Below, piece after piece: positions 1 to 14,592 of a DNA stretch of 64,000 nucleotides. Position 1 is the first letter of the stretch, and the number at the start of each line of letters is the position of its first letter. The stretch is taken from positions 9,176,510 through 9,240,509 of the forward strand of contig NC_050468.1 in the NCBI RefSeq assembly GCF_013373865.1, given 5' to 3'. Source of the stretch: Monomorium pharaonis (taxonomy: Eukaryota > Arthropoda > Insecta > Hymenoptera > Formicidae). The position numbers and the translations under genes are program-made. The notes beneath the pieces were generated by a model. That model saw only the letters and a list, made by a program, of their open reading frames with translations, was not told the DNA's origin and did not search any database.

Positions 1-453
1 CGTTCATTGCGACAGCACAACTGTAATTTATTCGACATTGCTAATGCAATTTCTAATGAACACGTGAAAAATTTTGCAGGCAGTCAAAAGTAGAAACGTG
101 ATATCCACAATATCGTTATTTCGAATAGTATACGCACATAAACTACAGTAAATATTGATTATCTTTGAAAATAATTACGAGAACACATTATTTAGCAATT
201 GTTAGAGAAATTATAACCATTGGCCATCTTTTCCGTATGGCCCTCATACTCTAACTAATATTTATACATTAGATCAAAGTAAAAATTCTGACCCTTTAAT
301 AGTGTTAATTGCTCTTATCACAATGTGTCAACACTGGCAGATATTACGAAAAATGTTAGAAAATTTATTAAAAAGTTGATGTTAAAAGCTACTTATAACA
401 AACAGTTAATTCCAGTTGGTTTGTGTTTTTATTAAAAACAAAAATTTATATAA

Positions 454-584
454 TTGTAACGTACGAGTTTCGGAAAGAAAAAAAGTAGTAGATGCTGTAA
501 AAAACATTTGATGAATTTAAAAAATTCCTAACATTTTTGTGAAAGCATCTATCACTTTTTCTTTCCAAAATTCGTACATTATAA
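454..584. repeat. Long imperfect inverted repeat (hairpin of about 50-bp arms)
   Basis: The left arm (454 to about 506) pairs with the right arm (about 529-584) around a loop of roughly 22 nt. The pairing includes GTACGA with TCGTAC, an uninterrupted 11-bp block (GGAAAGAAAAA with TTTTTCTTTCC) and TAGATGCT with AGCATCTA. These blocks are broken only by single mismatches, wobbles and a 2-nt bulge. This is far more pairing than AT-rich sequence gives by chance. It could be a small palindromic MITE, or a transcribed hairpin of the kind that yields small RNAs. No known mature miRNA is recognised in it. Confidence 0.7.
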
Positions 585-1339
585 GCCAGTTCTCTTTCGT
601 TGCACTGGTGCAATAAATTAAAGTGAGATAAATATATATGCTACAGACCATATAACTGTATGCAAATATCTTTTTTAAATTCATCCATTCTTATATAAAA
701 TAGAATCGTAATAACTTAAATAGCATCAACTTTTTTTATAAACAGTTTTCGAACACCTTTCTAACAATATGCAATTCGTCGTAGCATGTTAGTTGATATA
801 TTGCAACAAGAATAACATTTTCTCTTCAAGTTCTCAAAGACTTTTTGCATTCGCTCAATACAAATACTATAATATCATAACACTCTATGGATGTTAATTT
901 AAACGTTTTCTATTCTCAGCTATTTTATCTCGAATATTTTATGGGAAATGCAATTTGTCTAATTAAACTCCTTAATCAACGTCGTCTCGTATGTGACTCA
1001 TATCCTATATTCTACTTTATATCAACAGTAAATCCTTAAACGGATTCCTCGGCTTTACACATGTTCACGACTGAAATAGTTGTCAGTATTCCCCGTAGGT
1101 GGGCACAATGGATGACTCCTCTCGCAGGAAGCTGCGAGAACCAGAAAAGAGACCTTTATGTTTTGCTGGACGCGAAAGAAACGGAGACGCCTCCATGTTT
1201 GCTTGTGTTTGCGCGATCCTGTGGAAAATCCATTGAGCCGATGGTCCAACAGTGCAGCATGCTTCCTATTGTGGCAGCCCACGGCGGTTACCCGTAGAAT
1301 CGGGGCCCGTCCTTGTGTTTAGAATGCGACCGGGGGTGT

Positions 1340-1372
1340 AAACGGGGCGCAAACGGGGCGCAAACAGGGCGC
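1340..1372. repeat. Three-copy 11-bp tandem repeat
   Basis: The unit AAACGGGGCGC occurs at 1340-1350 and 1351-1361, then with one change (AAACAGGGCGC) at 1362-1372. A looser direct repeat of GACATCGCT follows just downstream near 1387-1405. It lies in a small GC-rich patch inside AT-rich spacer. No function can be assigned. Confidence 0.85.
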
Positions 1373-4300
1373 AGTCAAATCCATCGACATCGCTATTGAC
1401 ATCGCTTTGTCGTTGCTAAGGATTTATTTCCGTAACTCGACAAGAAGTATACACTCGTCGAGAATATCGTAATTGTTAATTCGCAAACACTTGTCGAAAA
1501 AGTGGGTTTTTAACAAAAAAAAGCAATGTTTAGACGCAATTTCTTTAATACTACTTTTTAAAAAGTACTTAATTTTAAGATATTAAAAATATTTTTCTTC
1601 TGTCTTCGTTTCTTGAAATACTTAGTAATGTTTTATTTTTTAACAGTTAAATGCTTATATAATGATTAAATGTTTAGACACAAAACGCAAAGTTATTTCA
1701 AACCGAACTCTTTAATAGCAATTTTAAACGTTTTAGATTCATTTCTATCAATGTAGATTAACTATAATCTCGGTTTAAATTACTTGTAATCTTCTTCTAG
1801 TACGAAAAATTAAAAAAAGATAAAGAGTAAGTTAAATAGAGATTAAAGTTACGTTAGTGGAAACAGATATATTAATGTTTTAAATCTAAATATTGTTTAA
1901 AACTAAAACATTTTTAAGTTTTCAAAAAACAAAAACAGAAACAAAATATTTTAATATTTTAAAATAAAGCACATTTTTATACAATCTTTGAGATTAAAAT
2001 TAATTTATATTCAAATTATATATATATATGATGTTTTGATACATTAATGTTTCGTAATAATTAAGATATTTTTCAAGAACGTGTTATGGATAATCTTCAC
2101 GAGCGTAAGACATATTTCTGATTCAAATTTAAACTTCAACGATAAGATACGATATATACATGGGAATACGTTTCCGAAAAAATAAGAAAAATGCGTGATA
2201 TATTACAACGTCATCTAAAATATTCTATCCTTAAAAGACCCGAATCCAATCCAGTTTGGCTCAGCTTGATAAAAAAGGGAGATTTAAACGCTCCAAGAGA
2301 TCTCGAGGATTCTTTGTTAAGCCTTGTAAACTCGTAAAAGTCGAGAGAGATCTCAAGACGCCATCGAGCTATAAAAGTTACCCCACTCCCTCCCTCCATC
2401 GTAAGTAGCAACTGGCATCCAATTTGAAGTACACTGTGATCACGATGAAACGTCGCCTACCTGTTGCCCTCACGCGCGATATACATACCCAATAATACCC
2501 GGTTCTTTATTAGATACGAAGAAAAAAAAACGCCAACGCGAAGAAAAGCCTTTACGATAATCTCGAACGTTTTATGGGACATCTTGGGGCAGTGGCAGTA
2601 CAACAACAACAACAAAAAAAAAGATATATCGATGCTGATCGAATACGATCGCGCGCGACTAATTGGGCTCGAATAAAGGGTGCGCTTGTATAGGGCCGAG
2701 AAACGGATCGTAAAAGTGTACTTTTCAAAACTTTATGTCCGACAAGTATACACGTAAATATAGTCTCGAAGCTAAGGGTCTCGGCTGTGGCACTTAAAAA
2801 TCGCTCCGAGCCAACTCATTAATCGCTAACCCCGAGATGTACGTTTGCTCCCTGGATGATAAATTTCAAAGAAATTTCAAGATTAAGCTTAAACAAGAGT
2901 CTCTGATCTTCAAATAAATTCTTGAGGTCAATGGAACATATGGTCCCAAATCATTACAATTTAAAGAAATTTTATTCCCCCTAGAGATATATATCTCACA
3001 CGGAATCTCACATTTCCAAAAGAGATACGCAACACAATACGTATTCATTATCATCCTCTGCAGAAGCTAAAAACGGGCAATAACTTTTCCTTCAATGGGC
3101 TACACGATTGTACGTATGTCCGTCTCATAATACGCTCGCACGTGAGTTTCGGAGCGGACGTCTCGTTTTAAAGCGATACGTGCTCTCCATCCCCGCGGCG
3201 CGATGTACAAACTGAGCGACACACCTCAGCATGTGGGTGCGATCGAGGGGCGATCGGCGCACAATGAGATCGACACCGTCATGGAAGCGGGAAAAGAAGC
3301 TTTCGCGCAGAAACTTCCGAAATAGAATCGCGTCGATTGGTCACTTTTCATCCACAGAAGTGAACGGTCCAGCGCGCGCGTACGGTATATCGGGCCTCGG
3401 CCTTTTCTTCGCGTCCACCTGGTGGGATACCGCGAGATGGCCAGCCTCACAAAGATGTATACGCTGACAAAAATATTTAACGACAAACAACATTGTGCCG
3501 GCGGAAGCGTCGTTTCCTCCAGAATTGCAACATCGTCGCTGGCTGGATCTGCGAGCGGTCCAACAGCGACGCTCTGAAAAGTTTCAGTAGCGGCGCACGC
3601 TGTCTTTTTGACCGAAGTTTACCCACTGCTGTTCACGAAAGCCTCAACAGAGAGAGAGTCAGTTGTTATGTATTATTCAGAATGTGTCTGGCTCTCAGCT
3701 TGATGTCTATTACAAACGGTGGGAAGATCCGCTGAGAAGCGCCATCATCATAATATCCAGAAAATTGATGTCCCGAAAAATTCGAAACTTGTCGCGTTTG
3801 TGCGCATATAAACTTGATCAATGAGTCATAAATTATTGAAACTGAAGAAGTTTTGACAAAAAATATCTGAAGAACAAAATATATATATAATTTTTCAATT
3901 TTATTATTGCATTCTTATTGCATGTCTATGATTCCACAGAAGCTCAAAATTAAACAAAATTTCTTTCTAATAAGATCTGATCTCAAATGTCACAGAATTC
4001 GCGCATGCTGAACATGCGGGGCAGCTCTGGGGCGACCTGTAGTACGATTACTTTCATCGAGATGAATTGCGATAACGAGAACGGCCCTTCTCGATCGGCG
4101 CGCGTGATTAAGCGCCAAAGTTGAAATTTCTGATGTGCAATTTAAAACAAGCGGGCCTACGCCAGCTCGGGAGAGAAAGACGCCCGCGAGGCTCTTTTCA
4201 CGCTCCCTCGCCCGCAATATGCGCGTAACGTACAATAACTCACTATACAAATAATCGGGGTTACGAGGAACGAGGAACGGCGGGGGGAAAATCCGCTTTC

Positions 4301-5770
4301 ACTATCTCCGTTCGAGCGCGAGAACGCCTCCCCGACACCCCGGCAATGTGATCCTTGGCCTCTTTATACCTTCGCATGTCGCCACAGGAACTTTTTTTTC
4401 ACGCCGAGGCCCACTTTTATTATTAACGCCCTTGGGTCGTCTCCTCGTGGGCAGATCGAGGCAGGCGAAGGCGCGAACGGGGCGGCCTGTTTTCGCCTCT
4501 CAAAAGGGCCCCGGCCGCCTTCTGCTCGCGAGGCACTCACGCGTCAATGAGGATGATCAGCTCCGAGGGCGTCGAAAGTGACACTGTGAGGCCCCGCAGG
4601 GCTCCGCTAACTACATCGCGGCTGTCACAAGTGTTGCTGGATTACAGGGCGGAAGAAATGCGGATTAGAGATCCTGCCCCGGCGTGGCGGCGTTATTATT
4701 TTCTCTGGTTACGTCTCGGGTTCGCGATCTGACGTCTTCGCGGTGCGTGACCAGCCGCAAGATAATGAAAAAGCTCCACCGTGTCGATTAGCGTAGAGCG
4801 GTTATTTAAAAAATCGCATCGAAAAATACATTTCAGGTAATTATTCTAAATAGTATCCGGAATATTCTTCTTCTCTTCTTTTCTATTAATTATTATGTAG
4901 TCTGGAATTGCCAATACTTAACGATACTTTTTTTAAAAATATAATTTGTTTACTGTTTTACATCTGTTCTGTCATACACCCTTCCTCTAAATCACTTTTG
5001 CGAAATAATAAAGACGAATTAATTGCAAATCGCATGGATTTGCAACGGTTGAAAAATATCATTATCAATGAAACGCATAATTTTTAATTATTGTGAACTG
5101 TTTAAATGTGTAGTAAACTACATCAATAGAGTAAAATTGCATGGTCTTACGTTTCTTGAAATTTACCGAGCATTTACGAAAACTGCATCTTGTTAGGCAC
5201 ACGCGGAATAAAGGAAATTTACAATACTTTTTCCTTCGGATTATTCATTACATATATCTCGCATGGAATTAACTTGACCATTAATTTAATTGCCTCCCTT
5301 CTAATCGTAAATCTCGCGTTGTTCCTTTTACAGTCCTGGAAAACAAACCTCGCGCGCACGTTATAGCCTCCTAAATACCTCACGTTTAACTGTGTGCTCG
5401 CGTCTGGCGACTAAGTATCGCCGTGAGATATCCGCAAGAAAGCCCGAGCCCTTTCAAAACGAAAACAGGCCGCCCTTCACCGCCCAAGGTGATCTCGGCT
5501 GTAAAAGCCCCCGGGCGTTAAAAACCTCCTCCTCGTAGAGGAAGCATCTTCGGCGTGCCACTCAGACGTAGATAGTGAAAGCAGATTCTGCACTGCTTCT
5601 TCTCAGAGTCCCACTTTCGGACGAATAAGTGCTCAAGCCGAGGCAAGCGTGAAAAAAGGGCACGTGATTAAGCCCTTACCAATCCGTGCTTGGCGATACT
5701 TATTAAAACATGATGAAATTCTTTAGAGAAGAGGAGAGAGAGAAAAGAGAGAGAGAATAAAATTACTATA

Positions 5771-6014
5771 CACTCCAAAAAATGATCTTGTAACTTCAAT
5801 AAAAATTATATGTGTAAAAATTAGCTAAGATAGATAAATAATTAGCAAATACTGTGATATGTATAATATATGTATTGCACCTAATCAATCCAGCTGAAAG
5901 AAACAAAATTTTCAAATTCTACATGTGACACTCAAAATCCTAGCAGATACAAAAATTAACAATACATTTTGGTTGTAATATCAAGAAATCTGTCTATATC
6001 AGCAAAAAGTTTCT
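5771..6014. mobile_element. Dispersed repeat family B, copy 1 (MITE-like)
   Basis: This stretch of about 244 bp matches 18192-18478 over its whole length in the same orientation. Shared landmarks are CACT followed by an A-run, GATCTTG(T/C)AACTTCAATAAAA, AATTAGCAAATA, TTGCAC(C/T)TAATCAAT, ACATTTTGGTTGT and ATCAAGAAATCTGT. It has no coding capacity, so a non-autonomous element is the simplest reading. The transposon superfamily is unknown. This copy has a short GTGATATGTATAATATATGT stretch where copy 2 carries a long GT microsatellite. Confidence 0.7.
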
Positions 6015-8673
6015 TTGGTTGAATATATTACAATCCGCGGGGTTTTTACTTTGCAAAAAGTTTAATGAAGAGTATGAGTTTGTTTATTGTCATTTTATCT
6101 TATCTCTCTACATATAAAATAATAATTAAAAATAATATCAAACAGCCACAAAATGAAAAAATAGAGTTATATTTTATCTATGTGCGTACGCGGGCGTTCT
6201 AGTTTTTCTTCTCACCGAAACTCAAAGTTTTATATAACATTTTATTATTTTACACGTAAAATCAGATTATACGCGCGAAGTTTCTCCGTCGTTATAACGC
6301 CATATGGCGACGGTGAAAAAGGTTACGCTTTTCAATGAAAAATGACTGAAATGCTGACGCGTAATTCTCGTGGCAATCAAAATTCCGTGAACATCAACGA
6401 AACGGCGCTGAATCACAGAATCAATCAGAGTCATAATATTTTATCGTGATACGACAGAATCTCGAGCAGGGGTTGAAACGCTGTCGGTCGAACGTTGGGA
6501 CACCCACTTGGCGATTAAATTAGAAACTCATGAAAATCAAGCGAAGTCACGTCATTTAACGGTACAGAATCACTAATTGGCATCAACCTGCTTCTCTACT
6601 TCGCTCGTAGGATCGGTGATCCTACAAAGCGGGACCCTATTACTTCCGGCGGCAGATTCGCTTCGCTACGAGTCAAATTAGTTTAAAACGGTATCCACAG
6701 CGGAGCCCGCGTTACATAAGATGAAACCAGGACTAAGCGAGAGAGAAAGATGAAGGAATAAGGGAGCGAGCCTGTAAATTGGGGATCGCTGCGCAATCTA
6801 TAGGGGCCTCGCAGGCTTGTGGGCGGGGACCTGCCCTTGACAGGACGAAGAAAGGATCCAGAACCTAATGCGGGCTAACTAAGTTCGACGAGTGGGTGCA
6901 GGTGTTCGAGTTTTCCAAAGGATCTCCGTTATACGTGTCGATATCACGATCTCGATTCGTAGATCAGACTCGTTTATAAATTACTATTATGCGAAGGGTA
7001 GTTAAACGCTCTAGCATTAATTCAATTCCCGAAGAATAAGAAAAAAAGGTCCCGTAAAAGTTTAAAATATTACAATTTTTCGAGATATATTTAGTAACAT
7101 AATTTTTTTCTATTGCATCACGCAATAAAGATTATTCATCCCAAAAATCTTGTCAATGTTTTAAATAATTGTTAAAATTATTTATAATTTTTAAATAATA
7201 TTCATAAATATGAAATAATAGTTAAAATTATTTTTATCCTTCAACTTGCATAGAATATATTTAATTCTTAAGTTTTTATTTACATATAAATACGTAATAT
7301 TGTAAAAGCCACGCATACATTGTGAATTAATCCGCGCGCATAATTTCTTACGTGCAAACTCCATAGGATTGTAGGATCAACGCGTAAAGGTTGTAAGGAT
7401 CTGTAAGCGGGCCCTAAGTCCTAGCGATGTCTAATCCTCCGTTCTTGCACGTATCGCAGCTAAATTCGTATGTCGTGACCCAAAAAGGCGTAAGAGAAGG
7501 CTCGTCCATGCGTAACGGGTCGTTCGATTCGTCTGAAACGAACGCACTCTATTGCAGCCTCGATCCTTTCCTAGATCGAGCCCGATTAAGTCCTACTTTG
7601 ATCCGTAAGCAGGGGCTTCCTTACGGAATACCACGATAGAATGCGTATTTGGAAAACACGAGTCCCAGCACGGCCATTTTTACGCGCCACCGGAGATACT
7701 TAACGATACGAGCTCTTGTAAAAAAAGCTACTAGGTGTGGACTTGCACGCATGGTCGACTCAACGACGCGATCGACAAAGGTGGGCTACTGAAAAAATAA
7801 TAATAACATCGGCAAATTCAGACAATGTCAGATTTACAATCTTTTCTAGCGGCGTTAAGACGACATCTCTGATTTCATTCATTGTCATGCTCCCGTCTCA
7901 CTTTGCATCTGTATTTTCTATAAATTGTCATGAGCGGCAATAATATAGCTTTCCAATTTTCTCAATAAAAGATATAATAAATCTTAAAAATTTCAAAATC
8001 TGTAAATTCATATTCTTTTTAAAAACTTGTTTAATGTTTTACTGTAATTTTACATAAAATACAGAATTGATGGCATTAGAAACCACAGATATCTGCATTA
8101 ATACAAATTATTATATTAATTATATACACACACATATATATATATATAAATATAAAAAATTGCGATTATTTTTTATGTAGCAATATACAATTTAGTTCTG
8201 AGTTATGAGAAGAATGTCTAAGTAATTGAAATATTTTGATTCTATTTTTCCCTATTTTATTTAGTAATGTAACAGGAATTTTTATAACGAGAAATTACTT
8301 AAAAATTACTTGAGCGTTGCGGAGACATTGAATCTTCACTAAATTCGTGCACACACGAACCAATTCGAAGGGCTCTCTAAAATTGGACACGATCAATGAA
8401 ATTGTTCGACTTGACAAACACATTTCGAACCTCGGCAAACATGATCCGTGACGATCCGATAATGATCTACACTCCGCCGGTGGATCCCGTCGGAACGAGC
8501 ATGAAGTTGATACCGAATAAGAAAATTACTCGGCAATTCCGTTCTAGATCGAAATAATTTTCCACGCGAGGTCGACACGCCGCGCCGCAGAATTTTCGCG
8601 CCACTTTTCCGCGGCGGATGATGCACACGCGGTACACGTCAATATTGTAGGTTCCCCCGATTTTCACGGTCGC

Positions 8674-8697
8674 TGGGATCCCTTTCGGGGGATCCCA
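8674..8697. repeat. Perfect 9-bp-stem hairpin
   Basis: TGGGATCCC at 8674-8682 pairs with GGGATCCCA at 8689-8697 around a 6-nt loop. It lies in a GC-rich island. No function is assigned; it may be chance or a DNA-structure element. Confidence 0.6.
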
Positions 8698-11600
8698 ACC
8701 ATCCGAATTGTTCGCCCGAATTCAAGGTGTTGAATAAAATTGACGGCCGCGGAAAAAAATCCGCGATCGTCGAGAGGTTGAAAAGGCAATCGCGTCACGC
8801 CGATTTTCACGTTGCCCGGTAGAAAGATCGGGACAGCAGCGCTCAAAGGAAGGTAAAGAGATGCGGTAGCGGTCTAAAATGCACGGACGGGGACCACCCG
8901 TTCCGCCGCGTTAGCTCGGGCCTGCGGCATCTCGTTTCTTGCCTTTGAGCCGACCGATATATACCGATTTCAGGACTCTCCGTCGACTTCACTTCTTTCT
9001 TTCCTCGCGGACAAGCCACTTTTGTCGCAACCACCCTTCTTTCATGCGATCGCCACCCTAATATTCCGTGACGACAGGTCACTCACCCTCGCTTCTCTTT
9101 AGTTATCAATGCCCACCCTCCCTTCCTCTCGGTTAAACGTTATTTATAAGGCCTTGCTTTACCATCAAAGAGACGAGCACCAGCTGTCGAATCAACCGGA
9201 CTGATTGTTTGGCTGGAAATGATGCAACTTCCGCGCAAGGAACCGCAATAAACTTTGTGTCGAGCAATTAATAACACACATAGTTATATCCTTTATTTTA
9301 TATTTTTTTCAATTATAAACTTGGGAAATTAAATCTTGCCCGAAGTCAACTTGAAAATATTTGAATAATTAAATTTCTGTTACATATAAAAAATTAATTT
9401 ATTCAGAATCCTAATTAAAGTTTAACGTCTCTGAATTTTAAAAACTGTACTTAAAAACTCAATTAAGTAAACTTTCTCTTTTTTGTAAAGGAAATAGACA
9501 ATTATCTGCAGAAAATTGTGCATGAAATATCGCGAACAAGGCACGCGTTGCCGGTTAAAATAACACCTCGTGTCGATTGCACAACGGCGGCAATACCAGT
9601 TCGGCAGAGTAATTTTTGTTTCAAGGGAGGGACCAACCAGTTACGGTGATCATTCGAGAGGCGAGACCGTGTATGGAGAAGTAATTGCTTGGATTCGTTC
9701 TTGTTGTCAGCTGACGTGAGAGTCGGATGCCTCGTTCGTTACTTTCGGCCGAGTCGTGCCGAAAAAGGCCACTGTAATTAAATCTTTTTAAAGTGATTTA
9801 ATAACACGATTTTGGGGCTATACGCGACGATAATGTTGTGTCAGGCGTCGCATAACGCGATCTAAGAGAACGCCAAAGCAAAGAAGTGCCCGAGGTAAGA
9901 AACCGAGGTTCTTCTTAATGGCGACAGAAGCGGGGAAGGGGAACAAACGCGATCGAGAGATCTTGCGAGAGATTTTCTTTCGGAAATCGCCGCGCCGTCG
10001 CCACCGAAAAGGAGCAACACACGCCTGGTGATTCACAAAAAAAAAAAAAAAAAAAATTGAAATTACAAGAGATTCAGCGATGTTCAAAGTATTGCACAGA
10101 CTAAAAACAGCTCTTCTAAATCTCACGGATCGTTGAAACGAAAATGTAATTCATAGTTCTCGAGCGCGTAATTTGACTATATCATTTTCGGGTGTAAAGA
10201 AAAGTTTAAGATGTAGCTTTGCTTAAGACATGACATCTAAAACTAATATCTGTAATCAGTTATTATTTTAAACAAAAAAATTATTTACCTAAAGCAAAAT
10301 AATGGCTGATTATTAACCAGCCTCCAAACGATCAATATATTGTATAATTAAATTATACAAGACTTCTCTATATAGCTTTCAGACCAACAATATAATAATA
10401 TTATGTAATATTCAAATATTATCCAATAAGAGTTGCGCTTTAGAAGTGCTATATGATTATATTTAATATATTACTTCAGTGGGAGTGGTCAAGATGAGGA
10501 AAAGATAGATATGCATTTAATTGTGCGACGCAGCGGGAAAGAAACCGAAACGCGTTCCACGGAAAATCCGGTTACCTTTTCAGAGACGCGGAAAGCGTAT
10601 AAAAAGGCAATGAAGTCTCACGCGAGAAGAGATACCAATTTCCACGCACGCCACGAAATCACCTTATAATAACACGGAAGGGATTTCCCCCACCCCCACC
10701 CCTCGTTGTTCATCACGCCAACGTAATGATACGGAAGATTTCTTTCCCCGCGTTGGCAGTCCTCGCGCGAAGGATAAAAGAAATCGTGCCACCGACATAC
10801 GAAGAAGATTATAATAGTCATTAGGCTATTTCGGACGTTACGAGGAAGAAAAGGAGCAGGGAGAAAGGGAGAGGGGGAAGAATATAGGAAAGGAGAGGAA
10901 AGGGGGATCTCTCTCACTAGATGGACCACGGTTTTTTGTGCCCCTTGGGGGTTTATAGCGTCGACGAGGCACTTGTTACGGCAATGGATGCACGTGTTCT
11001 AATGGATATGCCGGACGCGGATGAGAAAAAATGTGGCTTCTCTAGGTATAGGCATAAGTTAGCGCGGAGGGATATCTAGGAGTCTCGACTCCGAAGGATA
11101 GACGAGAGATAGATGATGAGCTCGAGGCACGCAGGGCCGCATTCAATCGCCGATCCCCAGAAACAATTTCAAAAAACTCATTTATGAAATCAGACATTTT
11201 CGAGCGAGAAACGTCGCTTAATTTTTCTCCAAAAGAATGCGGGAACAAAAAATTTTTAAGCTTTGTTGAGTAATAATCACGTAATTAAAAAACTCTTTAA
11301 AAAATTATCTGAGGCGCAATTTATATTAATTTGTTCGTCCGTATATTTACAAATCAAGATTTTCAGTAATTCTTTTTAACATTATATACAGATAAATATT
11401 AATAAGTAGTTAAAACGTGTCAAATAAAAATAGAAACATTATTTGTAAAACCATTATATCATACAAAGAAATTATAAAAAAGATTTTTTAATCTAATAAT
11501 TTTAAATTTATAAAAATAGAATAACTCTTAAACAAAAAAGGGTTGCTGCAGCAAGAATGTGTGTGTGGTAGCTAAAAATTAATTGTATTATACAACTAAA

Positions 11601-12528
11601 AAAAGTTTAACTGTCGCATATAGATTTTTGCCGCTGCAACTAATTGCAACATTATTAACTTGATTATTAATTTCTTTTATACGTGTAAAAATTTATAAAA
11701 AAACATCTCAGTCTCACATAAAATGTCTAAGATATTCATGCATTAAAAGGTAAAGAGAGTTAATGTCTTAAAAAATTAAATACTGTAAAAATTTATACTT
11801 CGGAATTTCATTCAGATAATTATGATAGTCATAATGGAGCTTACAGAAGAGATAAAACTGCAGCCCTGCAAGAACAACGTTATCTGACGCAGAAATCTTC
11901 GAAGGGCCCGCGTAGACTGGGGTCTGCTCTTCTCTCTTTTTTTTCTACGTTCTTTTCGCTTTCTCTTTCTACTGCTCACCCTTGCACGTGTTCAATTTCA
12001 GCCCCTTTGAAAGCTCGTTCCTTATCCCGCTGGTCAGGATCCTAGAGAATTCTCGCCGCCGGACCCGAATGAGGTCCTTTCTCGGCCAACCGCTCCGCCC
12101 ACAGGACCCTTCGCGCACGAGAAAAGAATCGGGCCCCGAAAGAGACCCATCAAACTGCTCCTCCACGTGTACGTAAAAAAGATTTGGGAGGCACAAAGAC
12201 GAGAAGAAAACACCGTCGGCAATGGCCATCGTCTCATCTTCGCGAAAAGTCATTGTCGCCTCTGACGTTCGAACGAGCATTTTCGTATAATTGTTATCGT
12301 ACATTGGCGATTCGGGGCGAGTCCCAGACGGCGCGGTGACTCAGAAGAATGTCATCGTGTAAACGAATGAATCAGCATCGGGCGTTTTGTCAAGCGCCGA
12401 TACTTATTAGACGCCGATTCGTAATAAATCGCCCGAGACGAAATTAAATGCCGCCCCTTTTGCGTCATGTGCACACATCCAGAAAGAGTGTGAAAAAAAT
12501 TTTTTTAATAAATCAGAATTTATCTATG

Positions 12529-12733
12529 CATTAAAAAAAAAGGAGTTAATCCGACTAAATTTTTCAACTTGATTAACTTGCTCAATTCAAGTATTTAGGT
12601 ATTTCAATAAAATATATAAATACTTGAAGTTCAAGTATTTTATGTATTTAAGTTAAATGCATAAATACCTTAACTGAAGAAATTTAACAAAGTTAAAAAT
12701 TTTAACCAAATTAACAATATTTTTTTCTCAGTG
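12529..12733. mobile_element. Palindromic MITE-like element, family A, copy 1
   Basis: An element of about 205 bp. It opens with CATTAAAAAAAAA and closes with TTTTTTCTCAGTG. Its interior is a self-complementary arrangement of TTCAAGTATTTA and TAAATACTTGAA type blocks. Related copies lie at 57359-57566 and 59733-59941 with the same closing sequence. The lack of an ORF and the terminal inverted repeats fit a miniature inverted-repeat transposable element. The family's transposase source cannot be named. Confidence 0.75.
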
Positions 12734-12962
12734 TAATTTTTATTGAACGTGTTGGATTAATAAATTAAAATTGGTAGAATTCCCCCCCCTTTTTTTAAAG
12801 TATTTTAAGCATAACAAAACATTTTTATATATTTTGTATTTATTAATGTGTATTAATAATAAATTATTACCTGGTTGTTATGAAATTATACCTATATCTA
12901 TATTTATACAATATACGCGTATATTTGTTAAATAATATTCTTATACAAAATATTCTGTTTTC

Positions 12963-12967
<5 letters not shown>

Positions 12968-13011
<44 letters not shown>
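12968..13011. repeat. (TA)n microsatellite
   Basis: An uninterrupted run of about 22 TA dinucleotides in AT-rich spacer. Confidence 0.95.
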
Positions 13012-13014
<3 letters not shown>

Positions 13015-14592
13015 TTTCATATTTAACACCAAACTCTAACGGTCTATTATAATTTTTTAAGCTTTGCAAGCATGATGGATTTATGAACTCTGTACATCTG
13101 TAATACATTACATCTGGGTTCAATTTCGCAAAAATAAAACGCACCGACAAAAGCAAATGTTATTAACGTGCAAATTTTTTGCGCAGCACATTTTTTTAAA
13201 AAATCGTAAAATGTAAAATAAAAAAGAATGCGTGAGTATCTCTTCTCTCGAAGGAAGACGAAACGAATAGACAGGATACCACGATGACACGGTCCACGCT
13301 AATCCAGTGATAGAAATCCTTAAGCTGCTACCGGTCATCCGGCAGCAGTGTAGGAGGGCGGCACAGAAAGGGAAGAAGGGAAATGTATAATTTATAATGA
13401 TAATCCTTTAAGAATAGATTCGTGCCCCGGAGGCAGATTCACGGTCCTGCGATCTTCAATGCGACCCTCTCCTTCCGACACTCTTCTTTTAAAACTCCCC
13501 CTCCGCCCTCCGGAATTTTTTTTCTCCTTCACCCCCGGTCGGGCGAATCACACAAATCGATCGAGCATGCGGCAGTCTCGTCAGAATCTTGTGTTTACAT
13601 AGGTGCAGAACTTGCGAGGAACAGCTGTTTATTTAGGGACATAATGGTGACTCGTAAATGGAAACGGAACTTTCTGAGCTCGACGCGCAAGACTTTGAAG
13701 GATTCTGGATCCAAAGGGTCGATATCGAAAGGGAATATCACCCGCCAGTCTTCTAAGAAGTTTGTCGAGACTCTCGAACTTGGTGTACCAAGTAATATTT
13801 GATATTGATATTAGGATCTTCGTGTTGATCTTGAAGTTTATCAAGTTCATCAAAAAAGCGTTTATGTCTTTGTTGAAATTAAAATTTCGAAAGGAGTTGG
13901 AGGCTCAAGTTCTCATATGAAATGTAATACGTGTAATTTTAATATTGTGTATAATCAATTCTTATGATTAAAAAATTAGAATAATTTTCTATACTACTTT
14001 AATGTAATTAAAAAAATATATGCATAATAACAATGTATAATAGTATACGATAGAAAAGTGTGTTATAAAATGTAACACGAGAAAATTTCAGCCTGAATCA
14101 AAATTTTCTTCTTGTAAGTCTTAAGAATTACGTTGAAAAAAAATTTGCATCAACCGTTTAGCCTTGTACCGAAGCAACGAGTGAGAAAATTTCAAGGATG
14201 TCCCGAGGCAAAATTTATGCGTCGCCGATACAGTTGTCTGCAACCATACGAATCCTTCCCCTTTCTATGGCGTATCTCGGATGACGAAATTCGCTATTGA
14301 AAAATACGTGTCGGAGCATCACGCGAGAGAGTTAGGATTCGTCCTTTTAAAGATACTTTCTCACAACACAACCCCCCTTCTGAGAATGCACTCACCCACG
14401 CCACGTTAGATTCGCTTTTCAAACGTCGCGGCAGGTCCTTGCATCCGGCAAGGATCGTCCTCCTTTACGCGAAGACTTTGAAACGAGGCCCATATATACT
14501 GATCTGTGCGGAAGATCGTGCAAGTTCGAACACGTCTCGCTTGCTGCTGGCACGTGAAGAAACTCGATCAAAGCGAGTGCTCTGAATGCTCC

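Larger units (their letters stand above)
1..12528. other. Gene-free intergenic stretch upstream of m-alpha (distal part)
   Basis: I see no recognisable gene here. AT-rich spacer alternates with GC-rich islands near 3.1-3.7, 4.0-4.75, 8.4-9.2, 9.8-10.0 and 11.9-12.5 kb. ORFs of up to about 110 codons lie in these islands, usually overlapping on both strands. They show no family motif, no credible splice structure and no conserved-looking composition. Separately listed contents are a long hairpin, an 11-bp tandem repeat, one copy of a dispersed repeat and a small perfect hairpin. The islands could be enhancers or CpG-rich open chromatin, but that is inference from composition only. Confidence 0.6.

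Noticed and set aside
9538..9556. miR-124-like AAGGCACGCG
   Set aside because: Only the first ten bases match the conserved mature sequence, and no hairpin surrounds it.
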